A model generated the notes under the pieces. The model was not told where the DNA came from. It saw nothing but the letters and a program-made list of their open reading frames with translations, and made no database searches. Positions 46,559 through 55,591 of a stretch of DNA of 64,000 bases are shown here, piece after piece. Origin of the DNA: Companilactobacillus ginsenosidimutans (GTDB taxonomy: Bacteria; Bacillota; Bacilli; Lactobacillales; Lactobacillaceae). The stretch lies in the NCBI RefSeq assembly GCF_001050475.1, contig NZ_CP012034.1:1364001-1428000 (forward strand), in the 5' to 3' direction. A program made the translations under genes and the position numbers. How positions within the stretch are numbered: position 1 is the stretch's first letter; each line of letters starts with the position of its first letter.

Positions 46559-47596
46559 ATGATACAAATATCACCTGTAAACATTGATCACAATACGGAA
46601 ATCAATATGCAAAAACTGTTAGATGGACTTGCCAAACCCATTGCTGGACTGGGTAATTTAGAGGACTTAGCCGTAAAAATAGCCGGTATCGAACGAACAA
46701 CTCACATCAATGTCAGCAAGCGATGCTGTCTACTTTTTGCTGCAGATCACGGAGTTGTTGAAGAAGGCGTTTCCGCTACACCTAAAGAAGTCACTGCTCT
46801 TCAATCCATTAACTCAGTCAAAAGAACCACAACAATCGGAGTTTTGACCAAGTTAAATCATTGCGACTTGAAAGTTACCGATGTTGGAGTTGATTACACC
46901 TTTCACGACTCCAGAATCATTGACTGTAAAATCTCAAATGGAACTAAAAATATGGTTCACGAGGACGCCATGACGCGTGACCAAGCCGAAACATCAATCA
47001 AAATTGGCATGGCTTGCGCTAAACAAGCAATCGACGAAGGTAACGATATTTTACTAATAGGCGAGTTAGGCATCGCCAACACAAGCTCAGCCAGTGCCAT
47101 CATTGCCGCAGCCTTAAATCTACCAGCCGAAAAAGTAGTCGGTCGTGGATCAAACATTTCTGACGAACGATTGGTACACAAAATCGAAGTTGTAAAAACT
47201 GCATTGAAAAACAGAAATTGCGACTCAGATGATGCCATTGATATCCTAAGCAAAGTAGGCGGATTCGAAATTGGAGCCATGGCCGGAGCAATAATTGAAG
47301 CAGCAAACTCAGGAGTACCAATAGTACTAGACGGATTCCTAACCTACTCATCATGCATCCTAGCCCAGAAGTTCATCCCCGGGATCGGAAAACACGTAAT
47401 AGCCTCACACGCATCACACGAATTAGGAACAAAATTAGCATTAGAAGCACTCAATCTAGAAGCAAATTACAACCTAGATTTAGCTGTAGGAGAAGGATCA
47501 GGCGCAGCACTATTACTACCCTGGTTAGACGCAATAGATCAACTAATAAAAAATATGGCAACACTCAAAGATTTAAACGTACACTTTGCAAAATAA
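46559..47596 (+). CDS. cobT: Nicotinate-nucleotide--dimethylbenzimidazole phosphoribosyltransferase CobT (orphan)
   Basis: 345 residues. It transfers the phosphoribosyl group of nicotinate mononucleotide to 5,6-dimethylbenzimidazole or a related base for the lower ligand of cobamides. Motifs: LFAADHGVVEEGVSATPKEV, LIGELGIANTSSASAI, and the C-terminal AVGEGSGAALLLPWLD with the catalytic Glu. GAAAGG precedes the ATG. No other cobalamin gene and no B12 riboswitch are nearby, so it stands alone; it may activate alternative bases or salvage corrinoids. The overall sequence looks intact. Confidence 0.93.
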   Translation: MIQISPVNIDHNTEINMQKLLDGLAKPIAGLGNLEDLAVKIAGIERTTHINVSKRCCLLFAADHGVVEEGVSATPKEVTALQSINSVKRTTTIGVLTKLNHCDLKVTDVGVDYTFHDSRIIDCKISNGTKNMVHEDAMTRDQAETSIKIGMACAKQAIDEGNDILLIGELGIANTSSASAIIAAALNLPAEKVVGRGSNISDERLVHKIEVVKTALKNRNCDSDDAIDILSKVGGFEIGAMAGAIIEAANSGVPIVLDGFLTYSSCILAQKFIPGIGKHVIASHASHELGTKLALEALNLEANYNLDLAVGEGSGAALLLPWLDAIDQLIKNMATLKDLNVHFAK

Positions 47597-47607
47597 CCTC
47601 AATACCA

Positions 47608-47645
47608 AAAAAGAAGCTTATTCCAGACGGAGTAAGCTTCTTTTT
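47608..47645 (+). terminator. cobT terminator
   Basis: AAGAAGCTTATTCC-AGAC-GGAGTAAGCTTCTT with a T run. Confidence 0.88.
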
Positions 47646-47780
47646 GAAACCATCATTTCTCAATTTTCCAAATTTTTACTAAGAACACTATAAAGTGAAC
47701 CCCAAACCCACCAACTAAAAATAAGTAAGCAAATGGCAGCAGTCAACTAATAACCCCACCAACTAAAGAGTTTAGTACCA

Positions 47781-47948
47781 ATTCAGCACGGAGGTAAGGT
47801 TTCGCGGGGGCCCAAGCCGTGAATTTATTGTTGACGAGCCAAAAGGCTCGTTTACAATAAGCTCGCTTCGGGATACCGCACTATGGATTCCGAACGAGCC
47901 ACAGCGTCCACGGCCCCCGCGGAACCTTACCGGAGTGCGGCAGTGAAC
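47781..47948 (-). repeat. Family B structured element, copy B5, behind icd
   Basis: On the minus strand TTCACTGCC-GCAC-TCCGG begins 4 bases behind the icd stop. The arm TAAGGTTCCGCGGGGGCC pairs with GGGCCCCCGCGAAACCTTA, closing CCTCC-GTGC-TGA. Side arms: TTCGGAATCC with loop ATAGTGC and GGTATCCCGAA, and TTATTGT-AA-ACGAGCC with loop TTTT. It shares large parts with B6. Confidence 0.85.
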
Positions 47949-47951
47949 CCC

Positions 47952-49229
47952 CTACACTCGAGTTTTCTCTATATTCTTAGCAACAAAATCACCAAACCCA
48001 CTAGTACTTAACTCTTCAGAACCCCTGACATTGCGGGCAAAATCCATCGTAGTATGCTTCTCAGCAATAGCATCCCCGATGCCCTGCTCAATCAATGTAG
48101 CAACTTCATGCCAGCCAATATAATCAAACATCATAGCGCCCGACAACATTAAAGAAGTAGGGTTCAATTTATTTTGACCAGCAAATTGAGGGGCAGTTCC
48201 GTGAGTGGCCTCAAAAATAGCCTGACCAGTCTGATAATTAATATTGCCACCAGGTGAAATTCCAATACCGCCAACTTGTGCAGCCAAGGCATCAGAAATA
48301 TAATCACCATTCAAATTCATCGTAACAACCACGTCAAAGTTTTCCGGATGTAACAAAGCTTGTTGGAAGAAATTGTCGGTTATCACGTCATTTACAATTA
48401 ACCTTCCAGCAAACTCAGCAGCCGTCAAAGCCTCATCAGCCTTTTCTTGACCTTTTTCTGCTTTAATTTCAGCGTATTCATTCATGGTAAATACATTATC
48501 ACCATACGTTTCAGCCTCTTCGTATCCCCACTGTTTGAAGCCACCTTCTGTTTTTTTCATAATATTACCCTTATGAACCAAAGTAAGTTTCTTCAAATTG
48601 TGTCGGAAGGCATAATCCAGTGCCGCGTGGACAATTCGTTTTGATCCTTCGGAAGATACAGGTTTTATCGCAAAATTTGAAGTCTTAGGGAATCTAACTT
48701 TATCTAATTGGTTATTTTCTTTCAATAAATTTAGCAATCCAGTTGCCTCATCACTACCTGCCGAAAAATCAATTCCAGCATAAATGTCTTCAGTATTTTC
48801 TCGGAAGACCGCGATATCAACATTTTCAGGATGTGTTACTGGTGATGGTACACCTTTAAAATATTTAACCGGCCTGAAGCAAGCGTAAAGATCCAATTTT
48901 TGACGTAATGTAACATTAATGGACCTGTGGCCTTTGCCAATTGGAGTCGTCAAGGGACCTTTAATCGCAACCAAGTTATCAACTAAAGTATCGAGTGTCT
49001 CTTGAGGTAACCATTCGCCAGTTTTTTTGTATGCAACTTCACCGGCTAAAAGTGGCTTCCAGTCAACTTTTTTATTCCCGTTATAAGCTTGTTTTACGGC
49101 TGCATCGAAGACTACTTTTGCTGCTGACCAAATTTCTGGACCAATTCCATCCCCTGCTATAAAAGGGATAGTTGGTTCATCAGGTGTGACAAGTTTTCCA
49201 TTTTGCATAGTAATTTTTTCTGAACTCAC
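47952..49229 (-). CDS. icd: NADP-dependent isocitrate dehydrogenase
   Basis: 425 residues from GTG 49227-49229, preceded by AAGGAGG; it overlaps the citZ stop codon by one base (TAGTG), showing translational coupling. Motifs: IPFIAGDGIGPEIW, RSINVTLRQKLDLYACFRPV with the phosphorylatable Ser and Arg ligands of isocitrate, ENTEDIYAGIDF, and the NADP-type KLNPTSLMLSGAMMF with GTAPQFAGQ. It oxidatively decarboxylates isocitrate to 2-oxoglutarate with NADPH. It is the last gene of acnA-citZ-icd. A family B element follows. Confidence 0.95.
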   Translation of the reverse strand: MSSEKITMQNGKLVTPDEPTIPFIAGDGIGPEIWSAAKVVFDAAVKQAYNGNKKVDWKPLLAGEVAYKKTGEWLPQETLDTLVDNLVAIKGPLTTPIGKGHRSINVTLRQKLDLYACFRPVKYFKGVPSPVTHPENVDIAVFRENTEDIYAGIDFSAGSDEATGLLNLLKENNQLDKVRFPKTSNFAIKPVSSEGSKRIVHAALDYAFRHNLKKLTLVHKGNIMKKTEGGFKQWGYEEAETYGDNVFTMNEYAEIKAEKGQEKADEALTAAEFAGRLIVNDVITDNFFQQALLHPENFDVVVTMNLNGDYISDALAAQVGGIGISPGGNINYQTGQAIFEATHGTAPQFAGQNKLNPTSLMLSGAMMFDYIGWHEVATLIEQGIGDAIAEKHTTMDFARNVRGSEELSTSGFGDFVAKNIEKTRV

Positions 49230-50338
49230 TATAGAACCTCCTTGATGCAAGTATCATCTATATAACTTCTATCCGTTGGTCCCACATATTCAGAATTCGG
49301 ACGAATCAAAGTTTTTTCACGTCGTTGTTCCATGACGTGAGCTAACCAACCAGATGTCCGACAAGCTGCAAATACCAAAGTGAAAGTTTCCTTTTCAAGC
49401 CCTAAGCAGTGATAAATCAAAGCAGTGTAATAGTCGACATTTGGATGTAGACCAGTTTTCTCGAGCATGTAGTCAGCCAAAGTCTGTTGGATATTGTACA
49501 AATCAATATTCCCAGTTTCTTCAGCAAGTTTTTCAGCAATACCTTTTAGAATACAGGCTCTAGGGTCACCATGCTTGTAAATTCTGTGGCCAAATCCCAT
49601 AATCTTGCGACCTTGCGCCATCTGATCCTTAACAAAATCGATTGGATCTTGGTCGCCTTGAACGATGTCCATCAGCATTTCGAAAACACGCTCATTTGCA
49701 CCGCCGTGTAGAGGTCCTTTCAATGCACAGACTGCAGCAGTTAGACATGAATAATAATCTGAAAAAGTTGAAGCGACAACTCTGGCGGTGAATGTCGAGG
49801 CATTGAATTCGTGGTCCGCGTGCAAAATCATAACTGTATTAAACATTTGAGATAATTCAGAATCTGGCTTTTTCCCAGTCATCATGTAGAGAAAATTGTC
49901 AGCAACTCCAAGATCTGGATCAACCTCGAGAAATGGCTTATCATCACGAATCCGAATAATTGCAGCGATTGCCGTTAACATTTTCGCCAAAATCTTGGGC
50001 GGTTCATCGTGATCAACATCATTGGTTGTCCCAAGTAGCGAAGTAGTTGTACGCAAAATACTCATCGGATGCTGTGGCTCTCTAGCGATATACAGCAAAA
50101 GACGAATTGTTTCAGCTGGCAAGACCATTTTGCTTACCAAATCCTTGCGAAAATCTTCCAGTTCTTCTCTATTAGGAAGGTGTGTCTTCCAGAGCAAATA
50201 CACCACTTCTTCAAAACTCGCGTGTGCTTTGGCCATTTCTTCTACAGAATAACCCGCATAAGTTAATCGTTCATTTTTTGTTGAACTGATATGAGTTTCA
50301 TCAACAACAATCCCTGCTAATCCTTTTGGATGATCCAT
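49229..50338 (-). CDS. citZ: Citrate synthase
   Basis: 370 residues from ATG 50336-50338, preceded by AGGAGGT. It condenses oxaloacetate with acetyl-CoA. Catalytic residues: His in LHADHEFNASTF, His in MGFGHRIYKHGDP, and Asp in NVDYYTALIY; KGPLHGGANE is the active-site loop. The size and layout fit the Gram-positive type II-short enzyme. It is the middle gene of the operon, 33 bp behind acnA and overlapping icd by one base. Confidence 0.95.
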   Translation of the reverse strand: MDHPKGLAGIVVDETHISSTKNERLTYAGYSVEEMAKAHASFEEVVYLLWKTHLPNREELEDFRKDLVSKMVLPAETIRLLLYIAREPQHPMSILRTTTSLLGTTNDVDHDEPPKILAKMLTAIAAIIRIRDDKPFLEVDPDLGVADNFLYMMTGKKPDSELSQMFNTVMILHADHEFNASTFTARVVASTFSDYYSCLTAAVCALKGPLHGGANERVFEMLMDIVQGDQDPIDFVKDQMAQGRKIMGFGHRIYKHGDPRACILKGIAEKLAEETGNIDLYNIQQTLADYMLEKTGLHPNVDYYTALIYHCLGLEKETFTLVFAACRTSGWLAHVMEQRREKTLIRPNSEYVGPTDRSYIDDTCIKEVL

Positions 50339-50370
50339 CTTCAATACCTCCTTATCAATTTTTCAATTGT

Positions 50371-52983
50371 CTAAACTCCTAATTTGTTATCAACCATCAT
50401 CGGCAAAATACCGTGGGCTTGATAATATTTCTTATCAATTGGCGCATCAAATCTGACTTTAGTGTCGAATTTAATCGTATGATCATTATTCTTAGCTACG
50501 ACGTGCGCTGTTTTGTCATCACGTGTAATTGAAATTTGTTCGTCACCCTTTAATCCGAGTGATTTAGCACTGTCGCCTGGTTTATATTGCAAAGGTAAAA
50601 CACCCATCATAACCAAGTTTGAACGGTGAATTCTTTCATAGCTTTCCGCAATAACAGCTTTAACACCAAGAAGTTCCACACCCTTTGCGGCCCAGTCACG
50701 AGATGAACCCATCCCATAATCTTTACCAGCCAAAATTACAGTATCAACATTGTGTTTCTTGTAATCCATGGCAGCTTCATAAATAGTTGTATCTTCATCA
50801 GTCAACCATGAATGAGTAAAGCCACCTAATTTATCAGGTGTCAGTTCATTTTGGAGACGAACATTTCCAAGTGTCCCTCGCATCATAACTTCGTGGTTAC
50901 CACGGCGAGAACCGTATGAGTTAAAATCGGGCATTTGAACTCCGTGTGCCAACAAATATTTACCAGCAGGTGAAGTTTTTCCAATAAATCCAGCTGGTGA
51001 AATGTGGTCAGTTGTGATTGAATCGCCTAATTTAGCTAACACACGCATATCTTTCAAATCACTAGTTTCAGTGTTTTCAAACAATGGTGGATTAGCAATG
51101 TAAGTCGACTTTTCATCCCAAGGATAAGTAGTCGACTTAGCAGCGGGCAAATCATTCCAAGTTTTATTTTGATCAAAAATATTAGCATAGTTTGTTGAGA
51201 ATAATTGTGGACTGAGATATTTGTGTATAACAGAACTAATCTCATTTACATCTGGCCACAATTCCTTGAAGTAAACTGGTTTTCCATCTTTGTCATTCCC
51301 AAGGGGATCTTTCGTAATATCAATATCGACAGTTCCAGCAAGCGCGTAAGCCACAACTAGTGGTGGTGAAGCCAAGAAAGTATCTTTGGTCAATGGATTT
51401 ACACGACCTTCAAAGTTTCTATTTCCACTTTCAATCGCAGCGATTGGATAAGGATTGTCAGCCAATTTCGACTGCAGATTCTCCTTTAACTTACCTGAGT
51501 TACCAATACAAGTTGTACATCCGTAACCAACAATATTGAAGCCTAAGGCATCCAAATATTTTTGTAAGTCAGAAATTTCAAGATACTTAGTAACAACACG
51601 TGATCCGGGTGCAAATGAAGTCTTCACATACTTCGGAACTTTAAGACCCCTCTCGACCGCCTTTTGTGCGAGCAGTCCAGCGGCAATCAAAACTTCAGGA
51701 TTAGAAGTGTTGGTACAACTAGTAATAGCAGCAATTCCTAAGTCACCGGGACGAAGCTTAAAGTCAGTATCTTCAACGTTAACTGGGAAATCTCCCATTT
51801 CATCATATTGTCTAAAATGACTAGGCATATCCTTCAAATAAATAAGGTCTTGAGGACGCTTTGGACCAGCCAAACTGCTTTGAACAATACCTAAATCAAG
51901 CGATTCGTTCTCAGAGTAATGTCTGTAAGCATCTTCAGATTCATCGTAGAAAAAGCCATTTTCCTTGGCATATTTTTCAACGAATTCAATTTGTTCAGGT
52001 GATCTATCAGTCAATTTCATGTAAGCCAATGTTTGATCATCAATTGGGAAGAAACCACAAGTAGCACCGTATTCTGGCGCCATATTAGCAATAGTTGCAC
52101 GGTTTGCTAAAGGAAGGTTCTTCAAGCCAGGTCCATAGAATTCAACAAATTTTCCAACAACATTATGTTTTCTCAAAAGGTTAGTAATAGTTAACGCCAA
52201 ATCAGTAGCAGTAGCTGTATCAGGTAATTTACCCGTCAACTTAACACCGACAACATTAGGCATTGGAAAATATGATTCTTGCCCCAACATGCTAGCCTCA
52301 GCTTCAATTCCACCAACGCCCCAGCCTAGAACACCTAGTCCATTTATCATGGTCGTGTGTGAGTCAGTTCCAACTAATGTATCTGGAAAAGCAACCATCT
52401 TCCCGTTAACTTTTTCCTGACGAATTACTTCAGATAAGTATTCCAAATTAACTTGGTGAATAATTCCGGTATCAGGTGGAATTATCGTCAAGTTATCAAA
52501 ACTATTTTGCGCCCATTTCAAAAATGTATAACGCTCATGATTACGTTTGAACTCTTTCTTAACATTGAAATCGAATGCTTGTTCATTAGCTGCCATATCA
52601 ACTTGAACGGAGTGATCAATAACCAAGTGAACTGGCACATCCGGATTAATTTTATTTGGATCACCACCACGTTTCTTAACCTCATCACGCATAGCGGCGA
52701 GATCGACAAGTGCTGGAACACCGGTAAAATCTTGCAAGATTACACGTTCAGGTTTATAAGCAACATCTTCGTCATGATTCTTATCCCAATCGATAAACGA
52801 TGGTAGAAATTTTTTTATAATTGGTTTTGTGGCACTGTGGCGCAAAGTTAATTCCAAGAGAACTCGGATTGAATACGGCATCTTAGAAACTTGCTGGTGA
52901 TGTGCAGCCAAGTATCCCGCAATATCGTAAAAGGAATAAGTCCTTCCATTAACATGGAACTGTTTTTCGTAATTATCTTCCAT
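50371..52983 (-). CDS. acnA: Aconitate hydratase
   Basis: 870 residues, slightly short of the usual 890-905 but with all domains. The 4Fe-4S cluster Cys are in AAITSCTNTSNPE and VGYGCTTCIGNSG, and the active-site regions VGTDSHTTMINGLGVLGWGV and YGMGSSRDWAAKG are intact. It isomerises citrate to isocitrate and can act as an RNA-binding regulator when iron is low. First gene of acnA-citZ-icd, the oxidative half of the TCA cycle leading to 2-oxoglutarate for glutamate synthesis. ACGAGGTGCG precedes the ATG. Confidence 0.95.
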   Translation of the reverse strand: MEDNYEKQFHVNGRTYSFYDIAGYLAAHHQQVSKMPYSIRVLLELTLRHSATKPIIKKFLPSFIDWDKNHDEDVAYKPERVILQDFTGVPALVDLAAMRDEVKKRGGDPNKINPDVPVHLVIDHSVQVDMAANEQAFDFNVKKEFKRNHERYTFLKWAQNSFDNLTIIPPDTGIIHQVNLEYLSEVIRQEKVNGKMVAFPDTLVGTDSHTTMINGLGVLGWGVGGIEAEASMLGQESYFPMPNVVGVKLTGKLPDTATATDLALTITNLLRKHNVVGKFVEFYGPGLKNLPLANRATIANMAPEYGATCGFFPIDDQTLAYMKLTDRSPEQIEFVEKYAKENGFFYDESEDAYRHYSENESLDLGIVQSSLAGPKRPQDLIYLKDMPSHFRQYDEMGDFPVNVEDTDFKLRPGDLGIAAITSCTNTSNPEVLIAAGLLAQKAVERGLKVPKYVKTSFAPGSRVVTKYLEISDLQKYLDALGFNIVGYGCTTCIGNSGKLKENLQSKLADNPYPIAAIESGNRNFEGRVNPLTKDTFLASPPLVVAYALAGTVDIDITKDPLGNDKDGKPVYFKELWPDVNEISSVIHKYLSPQLFSTNYANIFDQNKTWNDLPAAKSTTYPWDEKSTYIANPPLFENTETSDLKDMRVLAKLGDSITTDHISPAGFIGKTSPAGKYLLAHGVQMPDFNSYGSRRGNHEVMMRGTLGNVRLQNELTPDKLGGFTHSWLTDEDTTIYEAAMDYKKHNVDTVILAGKDYGMGSSRDWAAKGVELLGVKAVIAESYERIHRSNLVMMGVLPLQYKPGDSAKSLGLKGDEQISITRDDKTAHVVAKNNDHTIKFDTKVRFDAPIDKKYYQAHGILPMMVDNKLGV

Positions 52984-53313
52984 TTCGCACCTCGTCCTAT
53001 AAATTAGATTATTTCTAATAAGTCTAACACCATCTTAATTTTTATGTTAATGAATCATCATTTTTTGAAGTGAGAATTTATTTAAAAATGGCAAAACAGC
53101 ATTTTAACTTTATTAAACAAAGTAAATATGATGCTTATGCTTAATAAAAATCATATATAGACACATTTTAAAAAAATAATTAATTTGGATATGATAATTC
53201 AATTCATGACCAATCCTATATTTTAGTCGAAATATTAAAATTAAATTAGAAAAATGTACAGTGATTACACTTGACCCAATATATTGCTTAACCGAAAAGG
53301 CGGACGTATACTA
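52984..53313. other. Intergenic region upstream of acnA
   Basis: No gene is seen. A dyad ATTAGA-TTATT-TCTAAT (53003-53019) lies about 20-36 bp before the acnA start and could be an operator. The rest is AT-rich promoter sequence for the divergent genes. Confidence 0.4.
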
Positions 53314-53841
53314 GTGGTTAAGAAACCAGAATTTACATTTTATGAACGAAAAAATGGTCATAATGAGGGATTAGAGTTTATGGACTCTTTGCCAAGGAAA
53401 GATCGAGGTAAGTTAATTTCTCAGCTAAAGTATATTAAGAGCGAGGGTATGTTGATCGCGATTAATAAGCAAATTGTAAAGAAACTCGATTCAAATATTT
53501 TCGAAATTAGATCTAGCTTAAATCACAACATCCAGCGACTGTTATATTTTAGTATTTCTAATAACTCTTACATCATCACCCACGGTTTTACAAAAAAGAC
53601 CCAGAGAACACCAATTAGACAAATTGATAGAGCAATAAAAATCAGAAGAGAATATTTTAGGAGTGAAAAAATGGCAAACGTTAAATTTGATGATTATTTA
53701 AAAGGACAATTAAAAGATCCAGTGGTTCGAAAAGCTTACGAAGAAGAAATGAAGAGATTAAAGGCTTTACCTATTTTAGAAAAATCAAGCTCTGATGACA
53801 CAAGTGTCATGCAGAAATCAAAAGATCAAAAGAGAGCCTGA
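53314..53841 (+). CDS. RelE/HigB-type toxin fused in frame to a truncated HigA-like antitoxin
   Basis: About 175 residues from GTG 53314, with AAAAGGCGG upstream. Residues 1-118 look like a HigB/Gp49 toxin (KKPEFTFYERKNGHNEGLEF, HNIQRLLYFSISNNSYIITH, HGFTKKTQRTPIRQIDRA). The frame continues without a stop into MANVKFDDYLKGQLKDPVVR, the usual start of the partner antitoxin. That part ends after about 57 residues with no helix-turn-helix. An AGGAGTG site precedes an internal ATG at 53671, so the short antitoxin could also be made alone. It is probably a decaying or self-neutralising toxin-antitoxin locus. Confidence 0.75.
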   Translation: MVKKPEFTFYERKNGHNEGLEFMDSLPRKDRGKLISQLKYIKSEGMLIAINKQIVKKLDSNIFEIRSSLNHNIQRLLYFSISNNSYIITHGFTKKTQRTPIRQIDRAIKIRREYFRSEKMANVKFDDYLKGQLKDPVVRKAYEEEMKRLKALPILEKSSSDDTSVMQKSKDQKRA

Positions 53842-53888
53842 ACAGATTTCATCGTTGAGTGATTGTTAACGCAAGTAAATGAAGAAAA

Positions 53889-53918
53889 TGGAAGCTACTA
53901 TCTAGCTTCCATTTTCTG
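53889..53918 (+). terminator. Terminator behind the toxin/antitoxin gene
   Basis: GGAAGCTA-CTATC-TAGCTTCC with TTTTC tail. Confidence 0.75.
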
Positions 53919-54019
53919 TGTCTATCTTTATTAAGTGATTTTGAATATATATACTTCTTGACCTAAAACACGTTTCAGAAGTTATTCTATTTCAGACATA
54001 ACACGAAAGGTAAAATTCT

Positions 54020-54829
54020 ATGATTAAACACATTTTTTCGGACATGGACGGGACTATTCTCAACGATGCAGGCAACATTACTGACACCAACGTCAGAATT
54101 ATCAAAGAGACCAACCTCCCCTTCACACTTGTATCAGCCAGAGCACCAATGGAAATGGACGATGTGATGACTAAGCTAAATCTAACCGCACCACAAATTG
54201 GATTTAATGGAGGACTGATTTTCCAAAAAGTTGATGGAGAAGTAAATGTTTTAAGTGAACGTCACATTGACTTGGATATTGCTGAAAAAGTTTTTAATAT
54301 TATACAGACAAAATTCGAGGACGTAAGTCTAAGTTGGTACAGTTTGAATGATTGGTATTCTGAAAGAATTGACGATGGAATCCGCCTTGAAGAAAACTAC
54401 ACAAACCGAAAACCAACAATCATGAATTCAAAAGAATTTTTCAACAATCCCGATGCAAAAATTTTCAAACTAATGATGATTATTTTTGATAAACAAACTA
54501 TGCACGATTTGAAAGTGTATTTAGAATCCCAACATTTAACAGGTGTCAGCATCCAGCAATCCAGCGATACCTATCTAGAAATAACCAGTGATCAAGCATT
54601 AAAATCTAGAGGAATTCAATTCGTAATTGATCAAGAAAAACTCAAGCCAGAAGAAATGTTAGCAATGGGCGATGGTCACAATGACTTACCAATGCTAAAT
54701 ATGGTAGCCCACCCAGTAGTTATGAAAAATGCACTGCCGGAGGTATTAAAAGTAGCAAGATTTGTTACCAAATCAAACGAGGAAGACGGAGTGGGATATG
54801 CTTTGGAACACTATTTACCGAAAATTTAG
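54020..54829 (+). CDS. Cof-type HAD-IIB phosphatase
   Basis: 269 residues. Motif I FSDMDGTILND, motif II LVSARAPMEM, the cap domain in the middle, and motif IV AMGDGHNDLPMLNMV are all present. Members dephosphorylate sugar phosphates, flavin mononucleotide or pyridoxal phosphate; the substrate is not known here. CGAAAGG precedes the ATG. It is a single gene with its own terminator. Confidence 0.92.
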   Translation: MIKHIFSDMDGTILNDAGNITDTNVRIIKETNLPFTLVSARAPMEMDDVMTKLNLTAPQIGFNGGLIFQKVDGEVNVLSERHIDLDIAEKVFNIIQTKFEDVSLSWYSLNDWYSERIDDGIRLEENYTNRKPTIMNSKEFFNNPDAKIFKLMMIIFDKQTMHDLKVYLESQHLTGVSIQQSSDTYLEITSDQALKSRGIQFVIDQEKLKPEEMLAMGDGHNDLPMLNMVAHPVVMKNALPEVLKVARFVTKSNEEDGVGYALEHYLPKI

Positions 54830-54835
54830 GGAAAT

Positions 54836-54879
54836 AAAAAAAGAGATTTAAGTCAAGAATGACTAAATCTCTTTTTTTA
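54836..54879 (+). terminator. Terminator of the HAD phosphatase gene
   Basis: AAAGAGATTTAAGTC-AAGAAT-GACTAAATCTCTTT with A and T runs. Confidence 0.88.
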
Positions 54880-54971
54880 ATATTTACCTGATATATTCTT
54901 ACTAACATCCGAGTATCGTGAAGACTAGAGTGAACATCATCACCAAAAAAGATAATGTTTTGGTACTCTAC

Positions 54972-55138
54972 CTTAGTCCGCAGGTCAGAATTTTTGGGGC
55001 CAAAGCCGTGAAATCCATGTTGGCATGCCGTGGGGCATGCTTACATGGAGGCCGCTTCGGGATACCGCACTATGGATTCCGAACGTGCCCACAGCGTCCA
55101 CGGCCCCAAAAATTCTGACCGGAGGACGGCAGTGAACC
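54972..55138 (-). repeat. Family B structured element, copy B6, behind the DUF1516 gene
   Basis: On the minus strand TTCACTGCC-GTCC-TCCGG starts 12-13 bp after the stop. The arm TCAGAATTTTTGGGGCC pairs with GGCCCCAAAAATTCTGA, closing CCTGC-GGAC-TAA. Side arms: TTCGGAATCC with loop ATAGTGC, and CTCCATGT-AA-GCATGCC with loop CCAC. It is close to B5. Confidence 0.85.
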
Positions 55139-55150
55139 GTTTTTTAACCC

Positions 55151-55507
55151 CTATTTAGTAACAAACGGATACCAGCCAGAAAGTGCAAATCCAACCAAAG
55201 CAACGACAATACAAAATACAACTACTGCCCAAATCAACTGAGTAGAAAGCATTCCTGTGTTTTTACGTGCAAAGGCGATTTCTGTTAATGCAATAAAGAT
55301 TAGTACTAAAATGATTTTTACAATTAATAACGTTGGTTCTACCTTCCAAGCGTTACCAAACATCAAAATACCAGTAACGATAATCACAATGTATCCTACT
55401 CTTGTGATCATTTCGTAAACTTTATTATGTGAATTAGTGAATAGTGCCATGCAAATCGTGATTGCCATTACTATCCAAGTAATTAAATGTGTCCATAAAA
55501 TAGCCAT
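55151..55507 (-). CDS. DUF1516/YisL-like membrane protein
   Basis: 118 residues with four membrane helices (WTHLITWIVMAITICMAL, VGYIVIIVTGILMF, LIVKIILVLIFIALTEIAF, QLIWAVVVFCIVVALVGFAL). It resembles the small YisL (DUF1516) family, whose role is unknown. CAGGAGGG precedes the ATG. The gene is alone, with a family B element behind it. Confidence 0.82.
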   Translation of the reverse strand: MAILWTHLITWIVMAITICMALFTNSHNKVYEMITRVGYIVIIVTGILMFGNAWKVEPTLLIVKIILVLIFIALTEIAFARKNTGMLSTQLIWAVVVFCIVVALVGFALSGWYPFVTK

Positions 55508-55554
55508 AAATATATCCCTCCTGAATATATTTAATCATAACATTAATAATTAAA

Positions 55555-55584
55555 AAGGCAGAATTCGTTGGAATTCTGCCTTAA
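55555..55584 (-). terminator. Terminator of the aldo/keto reductase 2 gene
   Basis: On the minus strand AAGGCAGAATTCC-AAC-GAATTCTGCCTT plus a T run, directly behind the 55592 stop. Confidence 0.85.
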
Positions 55585-55591
55585 ATAATAT

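Noticed and set aside
54918..55118. 66-codon open frame within element B6
   Set aside because: It is explained by the structured repeat; the same region in B5 is not open.
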